This document shows positions 25,274-34,290 of a stretch of 55,166 bases of DNA, in pieces (position 1 is the first letter of the stretch; each line of letters opens with the position of its first letter). The DNA comes from Rhodospirillaceae bacterium MC!. Its GTDB lineage: Bacteria; Pseudomonadota; Alphaproteobacteria; MC1. The stretch lies in assembly GCA_002632265.1 (NCBI GenBank), contig NQOV01000007.1, positions 417 to 55,582 of the forward strand. Reading direction: 5' to 3'. Below the pieces are notes generated by a model. That model was not told where the DNA came from. It was given only the letters and a program-made list of their open reading frames with translations, and searched no databases. A program made the position numbers and the translations under genes.

Positions 25274-26836
25274 CTAGCTGTCGGCTTGAGCGTCGTCGCT
25301 AGCTGGAGAGTCTTCGGTAGTCTCGCTGTCTTCTTCGGCGAACCATTTTTCACGGGCTTTCATGATTAGTTTGTTGGCGTCTTCTTCGGAGATTTTATCT
25401 TCTCCTAGGGATTCCACCACTTCGTATCCTGCCAGCTCGGCGAAATCGTCCACGGATTTAATTTGGAGATCTTCGGAAAGAGCCACGATGTATTCCACTG
25501 GTAAACCCTCGAAATCAAGTAAATCTTGTTCTACGCCAAGAACTTCTAGTTTTTCGATTAGTTTAGATTCTTGCTCTTGTTGATAAGCAATGGCACGATC
25601 GATAATTTGAGTTGCGGTTATTTCGTCAAACTCTTCGATTCCGCATAGCTCTTCGGCGGTGGTAAGTGCAAGATCGCTAATGGTTTTGTAGCCGAATGAG
25701 ATGATTAATTCGGCGATGTCTTCATCCACGTCTAGAGCGTCGGTAAATACTGACGATAGGCGGTTAAGATCGTCTTGACGGCGTCTGGCTTCTTCTTCTT
25801 CGTTGATTATATCGATACTCCAGCCGATAATTTGCGACGCTAAACGCACATTTTGACCACGGCGACCAATGGCACTAGATAGTTGATCATCAGGCACAAC
25901 AACTTCGACCTTATTTTCCACTTCATCGATAAGCACTCGAGTAATTTCCACATTCGATAGTACAGATATCACAAGTTGAGCTAGATCATCGGTCCATTTA
26001 ATGATGTCGATTCGTTCGCCACTTAGTTCGGAAGTGATCGCTTGGATTCTACTTCCTCTTGCTCCGATAGTCGTGCCGATAGGATCGATGAAATCATCTT
26101 CCGAATGGACTAGGATTTTAGCTCTCGCCCCTGGATCTCTTGAAACGCCTTTGATTTCGATAACACCGTCGGCAATTTCTGGAACTTCTTCATGTAATAA
26201 TGCTTTCAAAAAGTGCGGATGTGTACGAGATAAGAAAACTTGATGGCCACGAGTTTCTTCTCTTACATCTAGCACGAGAGTTTTAATTTTATCGCCCACT
26301 TTGAATCTTTCACGGGGGATAGTTTCTTCACGGCGTAAAATAGCCTCGGTTTTACCCAGATCAAGCACAACATTACCGTAATCGATACGCTTGATTTCTG
26401 CAGTAATAACCTGCCCAACCTTGTCTTGAAAGTTTTCGAATTGATGATGACGCTCCGCCTCACGAACCTTTTGTAATATGATTTGTTTAGCGGTTTGAGT
26501 AGCCATGCGTCCGAAATCAAGGGGCGGTAGTTCTTCGATGATAGTATCGCCCACTTTAAGGCTTTTATCTTTGGCGTGGGCCTCGGCTAAGGTGATTTGA
26601 TTAACTTCATCTTCAATATCTAACAGTTCTGGCACAACTTCGGTTACTTTTGCCAGCGTGATTTTACCGTTATTACGATCGATAGTAGCTCGTATGTCGT
26701 GTTCTGCACCATAGCGAGAACGTCCTGCTTTTTGAATGGCAACTTCCATAGCCTCCAAGATATCTTCCGCATCGATCCCCTTTGTTTCGGCTACTTCTTT
26801 TGCTACTTGTAATATTTCTGAACGTACTTTTGTCAT
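25274..26836 (-). CDS. nusA: Transcription termination/antitermination factor NusA
   Basis: 520 residues from the ATG at 26836, preceded by AAGGGAG at 9-base spacing; a TTG three codons upstream is unlikely. NusA binds RNA polymerase and modulates pausing, termination and rRNA antitermination. Domains in order: N-terminal polymerase-binding domain, S1 (about 135-200), two KH domains (GTTIGARGSRIQAI and SAIGRRGQNVRLA), and two C-terminal acidic helix-hairpin-helix repeats as in proteobacterial NusA. The end is an acidic D/E/S tail. Starts 1 nt after the rimP stop. Confidence 0.96.
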   Translation of the reverse strand: MTKVRSEILQVAKEVAETKGIDAEDILEAMEVAIQKAGRSRYGAEHDIRATIDRNNGKITLAKVTEVVPELLDIEDEVNQITLAEAHAKDKSLKVGDTIIEELPPLDFGRMATQTAKQIILQKVREAERHHQFENFQDKVGQVITAEIKRIDYGNVVLDLGKTEAILRREETIPRERFKVGDKIKTLVLDVREETRGHQVFLSRTHPHFLKALLHEEVPEIADGVIEIKGVSRDPGARAKILVHSEDDFIDPIGTTIGARGSRIQAITSELSGERIDIIKWTDDLAQLVISVLSNVEITRVLIDEVENKVEVVVPDDQLSSAIGRRGQNVRLASQIIGWSIDIINEEEEARRRQDDLNRLSSVFTDALDVDEDIAELIISFGYKTISDLALTTAEELCGIEEFDEITATQIIDRAIAYQQEQESKLIEKLEVLGVEQDLLDFEGLPVEYIVALSEDLQIKSVDDFAELAGYEVVESLGEDKISEEDANKLIMKAREKWFAEEDSETTEDSPASDDAQADS

Positions 26837-26837
26837 T

Positions 26838-27329
26838 TTACACAACTCCCTTGGATGTGGCTTGGATTAATTCATCGGTTAATAATAATTTTGCTTTTGC
26901 TATGTTGGAAAATTCTATGGATAATTCATTGTTTTCGCTATCTCTAACAATAATATTGTTATCCATAACATCGATCAATGTAATACTATATTTTCTTCTA
27001 TTATCCACAGGCATAATTGTTTGGATCTTTGCCTTAAAGCCTGAAAATCGTTTAAAATCTTTCAACCTTGTTAAAGGTCTATCAATTCCCGGACTGCTCA
27101 CTTCAAGCGAATATTTCTCCGAGATAGGATCTTCCACATCTAAAATAGGCGATATGGCTAGACTTATCTTGGAACAATCCTCAACCGTAATTTTCTTTTG
27201 ATCCATTCTATCAATCATCACTTGTAATGTTTGATGTTCGTTCCCATTAATGCGAATCACAGCTAACTCGTAGCCCTCTTCTTCAATAATAGGTTCGATA
27301 ATATCTCTGATTTTATCTTCTAATAGCAT
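26838..27329 (-). CDS. rimP: Ribosome maturation factor RimP
   Basis: 163 residues. RimP assists 30S subunit maturation. The family motif SPGIDRPL sits mid-protein (VSSPGIDRPLTRLKDFKRF), preceded by the VEDCSKISLAIS region. First gene of rimP-nusA, as in most proteobacteria; ylxR-infB-rbfA, usually next in the operon, lie 16 kb away on the other strand. Confidence 0.95.
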   Translation of the reverse strand: MLLEDKIRDIIEPIIEEEGYELAVIRINGNEHQTLQVMIDRMDQKKITVEDCSKISLAISPILDVEDPISEKYSLEVSSPGIDRPLTRLKDFKRFSGFKAKIQTIMPVDNRRKYSITLIDVMDNNIIVRDSENNELSIEFSNIAKAKLLLTDELIQATSKGVV

Positions 27330-27392
27330 AAACTTAACCTCAAATATAATTTGGTTACTTCAATAAACTTAGATGAATTACAAGTTATAAAA

Positions 27393-27480
27393 AAAGGTGT
27401 GTATCTTATGCGAACACCACCTTTACATCTCTTCACTCTTAATAACATTAAGCTTACTTAAATACATTTAAACACATTTT
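27393..27480. repeat. Possible degenerate palindromic element, copy 2 (upstream of rimP)
   Basis: It shares GTGTGTATCTTA, then ATTAAGCTTA and ATTTAAACACAT, in the same order with the element at 15504. It also holds a local stem AAAGGTG...CACCTTT (27393-27424). It lies between the divergent rimP and nuclease genes. Confidence 0.4.
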
Positions 27481-27519
27481 TTCTAAATAATCAATAAAAA
27501 AATTATAGATATTATTTTA

Positions 27520-27549
27520 TTGACTCTTTTAAGGGGGATAAGTTATGAT
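27520..27549 (+). promoter_or_regulatory. Putative promoter of the PD-(D/E)XK gene
   Basis: TTGACT (27520-27525), 18-base spacer, TATGAT (27544-27549), about 32 bases ahead of the start codon. Confidence 0.45.
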
Positions 27550-27581
27550 AAATATAGAATAATTATGAAAGATATACCAAT

Positions 27582-28973
27582 ATGACAGAACTCAATAAAG
27601 AACTTTATAATATATTTTTTGAAAAGATAGCATTGATCAGCAAACAGCATGATAATTCTTCCACTTTAAGAAATAAATTTAATATATTTAGTATATTAAG
27701 AAAATCACATGATGAAGTAAATTTACATTCTCAATTTATACATCAGGCATTAAAGAATCTAGAAGATCATAATGTGGTTAAATACTTTTTGCAATCCATT
27801 AAGTTGAAAGATCATACTAATTTTGAAAATATCGATGTTTATACGGATTTTAAAAAACCTAAAATTTATAAAGAAAGTGATAATATAGATCTTTTACTAG
27901 AAATAGATTTTGAAAAAGGCAAAGAAAGAGAAAAATTAGCGATTATCATAGAAAATAAAATTTATGCTAGTGATCAAAACGCCCAACTACTTCGCTATTA
28001 TCATGTAATGAAAAAAAGGGGGTATTCTGATAATCAGATTAAAATTTACTATCTAACGTTAGATAGGCACGAACCAAGCGATTACAGTATACAAGAATTT
28101 AATGAAGAGAACAAAAGTGAGTTAATTGATAAAAATTACCCAACAAACTTACAAGATGTTTATAATATTGCTTATGAGAAAGAGAAAGAGAAACAAGATA
28201 AGGAGAGAGAGTCAGAAGATAAATACGATGAAAAAGAGAATGTTTTTCTTATTTCTTATAAAAAAGAAATTATAAATTGGTGCGATTCGTGTATTTCCCA
28301 ATTCGCAACAGAACCAACCTTACGAGAAACATTTGTACAATATCAATTATTACTACAACAACTAACAGGACTAATAGGAACAGAAATGACAAACGAACTG
28401 ACAAATATAATTATGGATAATGATAACAATCTAGAAATGGCTCTAAAACTCTTCTCAATAAAAGATGAAATACATACAGAATTAAAATATAAATATTTTG
28501 AAAAGCTTTATGAAACAATAAAAAACTATAATAAAGATCAAGATGATAATATCTCTTTTATAATGAAAGATTCAGAATTTCCCACAGATAATATAAAAAA
28601 GAAAAATTACGGATTTAACTTTAAAATTATAAGCTCACAGTCTGATAATGATCTTTTAACTGGTAGAGTAGAAAATAAAGGTGGCCGTGTTTATTGGGGG
28701 CTACCATATTGGAATGAACTCAATAAATCAGACAAGGTTATTACTGATAAGGTAATTATATTATGTAATAATGAATTTGGTGGTACAGAAGAAACAGTGT
28801 GGATAGCTCTTCAACCGCTAGATCAAAGGGATGATTATACTCTTAATTTCAATTCACATACTAGCCTAGCTAAAATTATTCGTAAGGAAAAAGACTTACA
28901 AGAATATATAACAAAGCATGTAAAAAATATGGCTAATAACTACAAAGAAATTTTAAAGGCAGAGCAAGAATAA
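27582..28973 (+). CDS. PD-(D/E)XK nuclease superfamily protein (PDDEXK_4-like)
   Basis: 463 residues. The N-terminal half carries the family core: E45 in DEVNLHSQFIHQAL, D103 in DNIDLLLEI, E124-N-K126 in IIIENKIYASDQNAQLLRYY, with Q132 and Q135 following. These are the expected metal-binding and catalytic positions, so the nuclease core looks intact. The C-terminal half is Lys/Asn/Asp-rich with no recognised domain. Such proteins are often linked to phage defence or DNA repair, but no partner gene is present. It is the only plus-strand gene between 22.4 and 39.4 kb, and its stop is 2 bp from the convergent tolB stop. Confidence 0.75.
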   Translation: MTELNKELYNIFFEKIALISKQHDNSSTLRNKFNIFSILRKSHDEVNLHSQFIHQALKNLEDHNVVKYFLQSIKLKDHTNFENIDVYTDFKKPKIYKESDNIDLLLEIDFEKGKEREKLAIIIENKIYASDQNAQLLRYYHVMKKRGYSDNQIKIYYLTLDRHEPSDYSIQEFNEENKSELIDKNYPTNLQDVYNIAYEKEKEKQDKERESEDKYDEKENVFLISYKKEIINWCDSCISQFATEPTLRETFVQYQLLLQQLTGLIGTEMTNELTNIIMDNDNNLEMALKLFSIKDEIHTELKYKYFEKLYETIKNYNKDQDDNISFIMKDSEFPTDNIKKKNYGFNFKIISSQSDNDLLTGRVENKGGRVYWGLPYWNELNKSDKVITDKVIILCNNEFGGTEETVWIALQPLDQRDDYTLNFNSHTSLAKIIRKEKDLQEYITKHVKNMANNYKEILKAEQE

Positions 28974-28975
28974 AC

Positions 28976-30324
28976 CTATCTAGGCAGTGGTGGGGACCAT
29001 GAGGCGTCGGAGGCGTCGTGGGGGGTTGGGAGGCGGTGTTCGCCGATTCCTGATATGTCGATCATGTATAGGCTAGAGTGTTTGATTTTGTGGTGGATTT
29101 CTTCTCGAGTAAAGACTATATTTCTTCCGCTACTGGCCCATGAGGGATTCTCAACTAGGTATCCGCTTGTGAGAATTTTCTCGTTAGAGCCGTCGGGGGA
29201 CATGATTCCGATGTAGAATTTTCCCTTTAGAATCTTTGTGAAAGCAATGAGATCGCCACGGGGCGACCATGATGGCGTGGCATAACTGCCGTCGCCTTGG
29301 GAAATGCGTTTTATGGCTTTGGTTCTTTTGTTATATATAAATAACTTTTGATGATTGATTCCGCCCTCTCTATCCGATGAGAAAACAATAAATTTACTAT
29401 CTGGAGATTCGGACGGTGAAACATCAATGGCCTTAGATTTTGTTAAGCGTGTTAGTCTCTTTTTTTTCATGGTTATCTTATAAATATCGGTATTTTCGCC
29501 TGTAGATCCTGCAAAGAGTAAGGATTTTGCGTCGCTTGTAAAACGTGGAGAAATTACCATCATCCCTTTTTTTACCCCTGTTAAGGGAGCAATTTCGCCA
29601 GTTTGAAGATCGGCGAAATAGGTAAAAGGATAGCCCAATTGATAGGATACATATGTGGCCTGCGTGCCGTCTGGAGAAAAATTCGGCATGAGAATCATAT
29701 ATTTACCTTTGGTTAAATATTTAAGATTCGCTCCGTCCTGATCCATAATCGCCAAACGCTTGACGGTAAAACCATTTTTTTTTTGCTCATCAACAAAAAT
29801 CACACGAGTATCAAAAAAGCCCTTTTCTCCTGTGATTTTATTATATATGGTATCGGCTATAATGTGCGATAAGCGACGCCATTGTCGCATTTTTACCTTA
29901 ATTAAACTTGAAGTAATTTGCGATTCTACCGTAATATCATACAAGCGAAAGGCAACAGATAACTTATTGTTATGTATATTTATCTGTGCTTGGACAAATG
30001 CGTCTATATTTTTTTTTTGAAATATGCAAAATCAGGGCGTTTGTTGATGTTATTAAGGTCTTTTTTGTCCATATCAAAATCGTTCATAGTGTGAAATAAG
30101 CCCGAAGTTGTTAGATCTTGGTTAATGATATTAGACATTTTTTTGCCCATATCTTTTTCCAAATATGTTTTGCCGTTAAATTCTGGTATGGCAATGGGTG
30201 TCGGGTCAAAATATCCACCGTCGATGTTAATTTTAACATGAGCTTGCGAGCTTGTAGTAATTAACATACTTAAGATTAATCCTACCGCTATAATAATGGT
30301 TGTTTGTACAAAAGTTAATAGCAT
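28976..30324 (-). CDS. tolB: Tol-Pal system periplasmic protein TolB, interrupted by a frameshift in an A10 run
   Basis: The first frame (30324 to 30004) encodes a signal peptide and the N-terminal D1 domain, ending RPDFAYFKKKI then TAG. The second frame, entered at the same point, continues AFVQAQINIHNNKLSVAFRLYDITVES, then EKGFFDTRVIF and the WD-like propeller (DGTQATYVSYQ, SPSESPDSKFIVFSSDREGG, SPRGDLIAFT). The frames join if the run of ten A (complement of 30009-30018) is read as eleven. The total, about 450 codons, is a normal TolB length. TolB supports outer-membrane constriction at division. Either slippage restores the frame, or the assembly or gene is defective. Confidence 0.88.
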
Positions 30325-30503
30325 GATTCTTTCTCCATTTTCCTAATGATTCTTTATAGTTATTATTATAACAAGCTTTTCCTTAATATATGGTTAAAAA
30401 CTGTAAGCAATTATTATTTTTTCTTACGAGAGAGTAATGTATTCAAATATGACAGATTCTACAGTGAAGATAAGAATGAGAATAGGTTTCATTGCCATAT
30501 ATA

Positions 30504-30546
30504 AAAACACTCACTTTTATTTAAGATAAATAAAAGTGAGTGTTTT
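30504..30546 (-). terminator. Terminator of the rpsF-rpsR-DUF2232-rplI operon
   Basis: Perfect 20-bp inverted repeat (AAAACACTCACTTTTATTTA and its complement) with a 3-base loop, followed by a T-run on the minus strand, 25 bp past the rplI stop. Confidence 0.92.
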
Positions 30547-30570
30547 ACGTAGTCTTTAAGAGAAGAGATT

Positions 30571-31185
30571 CTATTCGTCTTCAGATGTTTCTTCAGCTTG
30601 TTCGGCTTCGATTTCATCTTTATCAAGATCTGTAGTTACAGGAGTCGGAACTTCTTTAACTTCTTCTTCTTCTTCAGAATGTTCGCCTCTTAAGCGAGCA
30701 ATACCTTCTTTACCAAGATTGGCTTGTTCTTCTGCTTCTGCTAAAGATCTAGCAACGTTAATTTCAATGGTAACAGATACTTCCGAATGTAGTGAAATGA
30801 TAACATCGTGTAAACCAAGATACTTAATAGGTGCTGATAAGCGTACTTGTTGGCGTGCGATAGCGTATCCAAGTTCTTTTAAAGCGTTCGCAACATCACG
30901 AGCATTCACAGAACCATACAGTTGACCAGCGTCGCCTGATTGACGTACAAGAATAACTTTAACGCCTTCGATCTTAGTAGATATTTGCTCTGCTTCTGCT
31001 TTTTCTTTCAAGTTAGTAGCTTCAATTTGAGCTTTCTGTTGTTCGAAATAAGCAATGTTTTCTTTAGTTGAACGTAAAGCGTAACCTTTTGGTAAAAGAT
31101 AGTTACGAGCGTAACCCGGTTTAACATCAACTAAATCACCAATTTGACCTAGTTTTTCAACTCTTTTTAAAAGAATAACTTTCAT
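30571..31185 (-). CDS. rplI: 50S ribosomal protein L9
   Basis: 204 residues from the ATG at 31185 (MKVILLKRVEKLGQIGDLVDVKPGYARNYLLPKG), with GGAG six bases upstream. The N-terminal rRNA-binding domain with GYARNYLLPKGYA is followed by a long helix and a C-terminal domain with LGLHDVIISLH. After residue about 150 there is a long acidic tail ending EEEEEVKEVP...EAEQAEETSEDE, longer than in E. coli L9. Last gene of the rpsF operon. Confidence 0.96.
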   Translation of the reverse strand: MKVILLKRVEKLGQIGDLVDVKPGYARNYLLPKGYALRSTKENIAYFEQQKAQIEATNLKEKAEAEQISTKIEGVKVILVRQSGDAGQLYGSVNARDVANALKELGYAIARQQVRLSAPIKYLGLHDVIISLHSEVSVTIEINVARSLAEAEEQANLGKEGIARLRGEHSEEEEEVKEVPTPVTTDLDKDEIEAEQAEETSEDE

Positions 31186-31270
31186 AATAATCTCCAATAA
31201 ATGTGTATATCAACTTTGAATTTTTGTTAATATATGTAAAGCATAAATATGCTTTTTAGTTAATATAGTT

Positions 31271-32329
31271 TTAATACTTTCTTAGCAAGTTTCTATATAC
31301 TCCATGCAAAGCATGAACGAAAAAGAACGAAAGATAACCACTCAAATATAAGCCTAAACCATTGGATGTACCAAATATTATCAATGACATAAATAACGCA
31401 CTATATACCAAAGTTGGTAAAAATGTATTCATTCTTTTTAGTCGACTATGGACAAATCCAAAGGAATAAAAGAAATAAGGTACAAGCATTATACGAATCA
31501 TAGAATAGGTAAATGGATGAACATCATCATAATTAGGTAGCAAGCTGTAATTTTTGTATAGATTCAAACAAAGTAAACAAACAATCATCGCAATAAAAAA
31601 TATCGAATAAGCATAAGGCACAACCGCATTTTCAAAACCCAAACTAGGTCTTAGTAAGCGTTTCATCAAGCGGGCTATTCCCATTGTTAACTTAGCTTTT
31701 ATCAATATGAAAAAAATTGTCGAAATTGATAAAATTAACGGGAAATAGCTAACCAAATACTTTACGAAATCCTCTTTAGGAAAAGTCGAAAAATCTAACT
31801 CTTCCTTATGGGGCGAAGCCTTTAAGGATTCTTTTACAGATTCCACAATTAAAATATAAAATTGTGATACATATTCGCTTAAGTAATCAATATAATTCAA
31901 TCCTTTAAACTTGTAGTATATGAATACGCTACAAAAGAATAAAGAAAGAATCGTACTAGAGATAGAAAGGAATACACCAAGGGATATCCATTTCACACTT
32001 TTAGTTACTTGATCAGCTTTATTTTTTAAGGTCTCACGACGAGCAATCAAGGTAGTAAATAAAAATATAATTATTAAAAGATATTCTTGAATATACTTTA
32101 AGAAAATTATACGATTACTCACATGTACAAGACTGATATTCATGTTGATTGTTACAAAAATAACAACGCTAGCAAATACAGCAGAAATAAGACCGGAAAC
32201 CGATCCCCTAGTCATACCAGAATATAGAATTAAGCATGGTGCGAAAAAGAATAATAACGGATTATTACTCACAAATAACTCACCAGATACCATGCCCAAT
32301 AGAGCTATGATTAACAATTCTATTTTCAT
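31271..32329 (-). CDS. DUF2232 family multi-pass membrane protein
   Basis: 352 residues with about eight to ten hydrophobic segments. Position between rpsR and rplI and the opening (NPLLFFFAPCLILYSGMTRGSVSGL) match the DUF2232 / YybS-like proteins found at this spot in many alphaproteobacteria. The function of the family is not established. It starts near 32329 after an intergenic gap of about 90 bp from rpsR and is likely co-transcribed. Confidence 0.8.
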   Translation of the reverse strand: MKIELLIIALLGMVSGELFVSNNPLLFFFAPCLILYSGMTRGSVSGLISAVFASVVIFVTINMNISLVHVSNRIIFLKYIQEYLLIIIFLFTTLIARRETLKNKADQVTKSVKWISLGVFLSISSTILSLFFCSVFIYYKFKGLNYIDYLSEYVSQFYILIVESVKESLKASPHKEELDFSTFPKEDFVKYLVSYFPLILSISTIFFILIKAKLTMGIARLMKRLLRPSLGFENAVVPYAYSIFFIAMIVCLLCLNLYKNYSLLPNYDDVHPFTYSMIRIMLVPYFFYSFGFVHSRLKRMNTFLPTLVYSALFMSLIIFGTSNGLGLYLSGYLSFFFVHALHGVYRNLLRKY

Positions 32330-32417
32330 TGCCTAGATTAAATCCTTCTGTAATTACCCATAAAATTTATGGTTTATTTTCTCTTGCTAGTTAGGAAAAT
32401 ATAGTTTTGTTTATGTA

Positions 32418-32672
32418 TTATTTAGATACATAAGGCATTAAAGCTAAAAATCTAGCACGTTTGATCGCTGTAGATAAACGGCGTTGTTTTTTAGCAGAAA
32501 CAGACGAAATACGAGAACCGATAATTTTACCACGTTCTGATGTATAACGGCTTAATGTTTTCACATCTTTATAATCGATCTTCGGTGCATTAACACCAGA
32601 AAATGGACAAGTTTTGCGACGGCGAATGAATGGACGGCGTGGCGATGATGGTGCTTTAACTTCTTCAGTCAT
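32418..32672 (-). CDS. rpsR: 30S ribosomal protein S18
   Basis: 84 residues from the ATG at 32672, with GGAGT six bases upstream; the frame extends four codons further to a TTG that is not needed. Family motifs [29 protein letters not shown] and [18 protein letters not shown] are intact. Confidence 0.97.
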   Translation of the reverse strand: MTEEVKAPSSPRRPFIRRRKTCPFSGVNAPKIDYKDVKTLSRYTSERGKIIGSRISSVSAKKQRRLSTAIKRARFLALMPYVSK

Positions 32673-32718
32673 TGTAAACTCCAATATTTTATTTTAAAAA
32701 GTTTAAAAAGAATATATT

Positions 32719-33054
32719 CTATTCTTCTTCTGTGGCAGTACGCATCATTACTGATGGACCTTCTTCGATTTCATCAATGCGTAGGATTAATTGACGTAAA
32801 ACGTCTTCATTTAAACCTAAACGACGATCTAATTCTTTAATTGTTTCTTTAGTACAATCAAAATTAAATAAAATATAATGAGCTTTTGGACTTTTCTTAA
32901 TTAAATAAGCTAAGTCTCTTAAACCCCAATATTCTTCTTTTTCTACTTTACCGCCAGTTTCTTTAATAAAAGAACCGATCTTAGTACGGATATCTTCAAC
33001 TTGTTTTGTAGATAAATCCTGTCTTGCTAGCATAACGCATTCATAAAATGCCAT
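32719..33054 (-). CDS. rpsF: 30S ribosomal protein S6
   Basis: 111 residues, starting MAFYECVMLARQDLS. It has the S6 fold motifs GGKVEKEEYWGLRDLAYLIKK and HYILFNFDC. Lacks a long acidic tail. First gene of the operon, preceded by GGGAG. S6 binds S18 in the platform of the 30S subunit. Confidence 0.97.
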   Translation of the reverse strand: MAFYECVMLARQDLSTKQVEDIRTKIGSFIKETGGKVEKEEYWGLRDLAYLIKKSPKAHYILFNFDCTKETIKELDRRLGLNEDVLRQLILRIDEIEEGPSVMMRTATEEE

Positions 33055-33169
33055 AATAGAATCTCCCTGTGGATTGTCTTAATATAATAGATTGCACACG
33101 CTTAAATAACAATGATCAGTTAAAGTAACTAAGTATATATATTTATTACGTAATAGTGCATAAGACCAA

Positions 33170-33198
33170 GCTATACTACATAAAAAATAGTGTATAGC
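33170..33198 (-). promoter_or_regulatory. Hairpin in the rpsF operon leader
   Basis: GCTATAC-N15-GTATAGC stem near the 5' end of a leader of roughly 155 nt. Leaders of rpsF operons can be bound by the S6:S18 complex for feedback control. The CC/GG flanks around a TT/TT mismatch are reminiscent of such a motif, but the match is weak. Confidence 0.4.
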
Positions 33199-33217
33199 AA
33201 GGAGCTAACCTAAACCC

Positions 33218-33245
33218 ATTATATAAGAATTTCAAAAAAAAGCAA
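33218..33245 (-). promoter_or_regulatory. Promoter of the rpsF operon
   Basis: Minus strand TTGCTT (33240-33245), 16-base spacer, TATAAT (33218-33223), a near-consensus promoter about 165 bp ahead of rpsF. Confidence 0.7.
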
Positions 33246-33305
33246 GATTTTATTTTAAAAAGTTAAGAAAAAAATAAAAATATGAAAATTGCCTTGTAAG
33301 ATTCT

Positions 33306-34253
33306 TTAAGATGATTTAGCTAAGTTATCATATTTCTTAGCTAAATTATACTGTTTCGATCTGCGATAGATGTGAGCGAGAGCGGAATATCCTTTTGTAT
33401 ATCCTGCTTTAGCTGATAAAAGGTAGTATTTCTTAGCTAGATCGTATTTTTTTAGTCTGTTTTCATACATATGAGCAAGATTATAATAAGCTTTGCTATT
33501 GTGATTCTTACCTGCTAAACGATAGTATTTTCCAGCTAGATTATAATTTTTTAAGCGACGTTCATACATACGGGCTAGATTATCATAGCCTTTGTTGTCG
33601 TGATTTTCACTGGCTAGAATGTAGTACTTTTTCGCTAAATTATACTTTTTGAATTTGCTTTCATATATCCAACCAAGGCTATTATAAGCTTTGGCATATG
33701 CTTTTTGACCTGCTAAAAGATAATATTTTATGGCTAAGTTGGGTTTGTTTAGTATGTTGTCATACATATTAGCTAGAGCATAATAAGCCTTTGCGTAGCC
33801 TTTTTTGCCTGATACTAGATAATATTTCTTAGCTAGATCATAGTTTTTAGACTGATTTTCGTAGATATCAGCAAGAGAATAATAGGCTTTTGTATATCCT
33901 TTTTGACCTGCTAAAAGATAATATTTCTTAGCTAGATCATAGTTATGTAAGGTTCTAGCGTACATACTAGCCAGATCAAAGTATCCTTCGTTGTTACCAT
34001 TTTTACCAGATAGAATATAGTATTTTTCAGCTAATTTGTAGCTTTTTTCCTGTTCTTCATAATATTCGCCGAGATCTTGCAAGAAAGTAGAATAGCAATG
34101 ATTTGTTGGGAGAGCATTTTTTTTCAATCCCTGTAAACCTGCTGTGTTCCATATGTTTTTTGCCAATACTTCACAAGGGTCAGCTTGTGCAGATTGAATA
34201 AATGATAGCTTAAGCAAAAATATTGCACAGATTATAAATTTCATGTATTTCAT
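33306..34253 (-). CDS. Secreted Sel1-like/TPR repeat protein
   Basis: 315 residues with a signal peptide (MKYMKFIICAIFLLKLSFIQSAQA). About seven 36-residue repeats of the form NYDLAKKYYLLAGQKGYTKAYYSLADIYE cover residues 70-310. The Ala, Tyr and Gly spacing is that of Sel1-like repeats, a TPR variant forming a curved helical scaffold. Such proteins mediate protein contacts, and in host-associated bacteria some act at the host interface. No partner is suggested by neighbours. Repeat units are similar enough for recombination. Confidence 0.82.
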   Translation of the reverse strand: MKYMKFIICAIFLLKLSFIQSAQADPCEVLAKNIWNTAGLQGLKKNALPTNHCYSTFLQDLGEYYEEQEKSYKLAEKYYILSGKNGNNEGYFDLASMYARTLHNYDLAKKYYLLAGQKGYTKAYYSLADIYENQSKNYDLAKKYYLVSGKKGYAKAYYALANMYDNILNKPNLAIKYYLLAGQKAYAKAYNSLGWIYESKFKKYNLAKKYYILASENHDNKGYDNLARMYERRLKNYNLAGKYYRLAGKNHNSKAYYNLAHMYENRLKKYDLAKKYYLLSAKAGYTKGYSALAHIYRRSKQYNLAKKYDNLAKSS

Positions 34254-34290
34254 GAGAATAGCCTTTTTGTTTTAAGATGTTTAGTCTATA

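Noticed and set aside
27565-27585. Six-codon leader frame (MKDIPI) whose TGA overlaps the nuclease ATG
   Set aside because: It has no ribosome site of its own and is too short to distinguish from chance.
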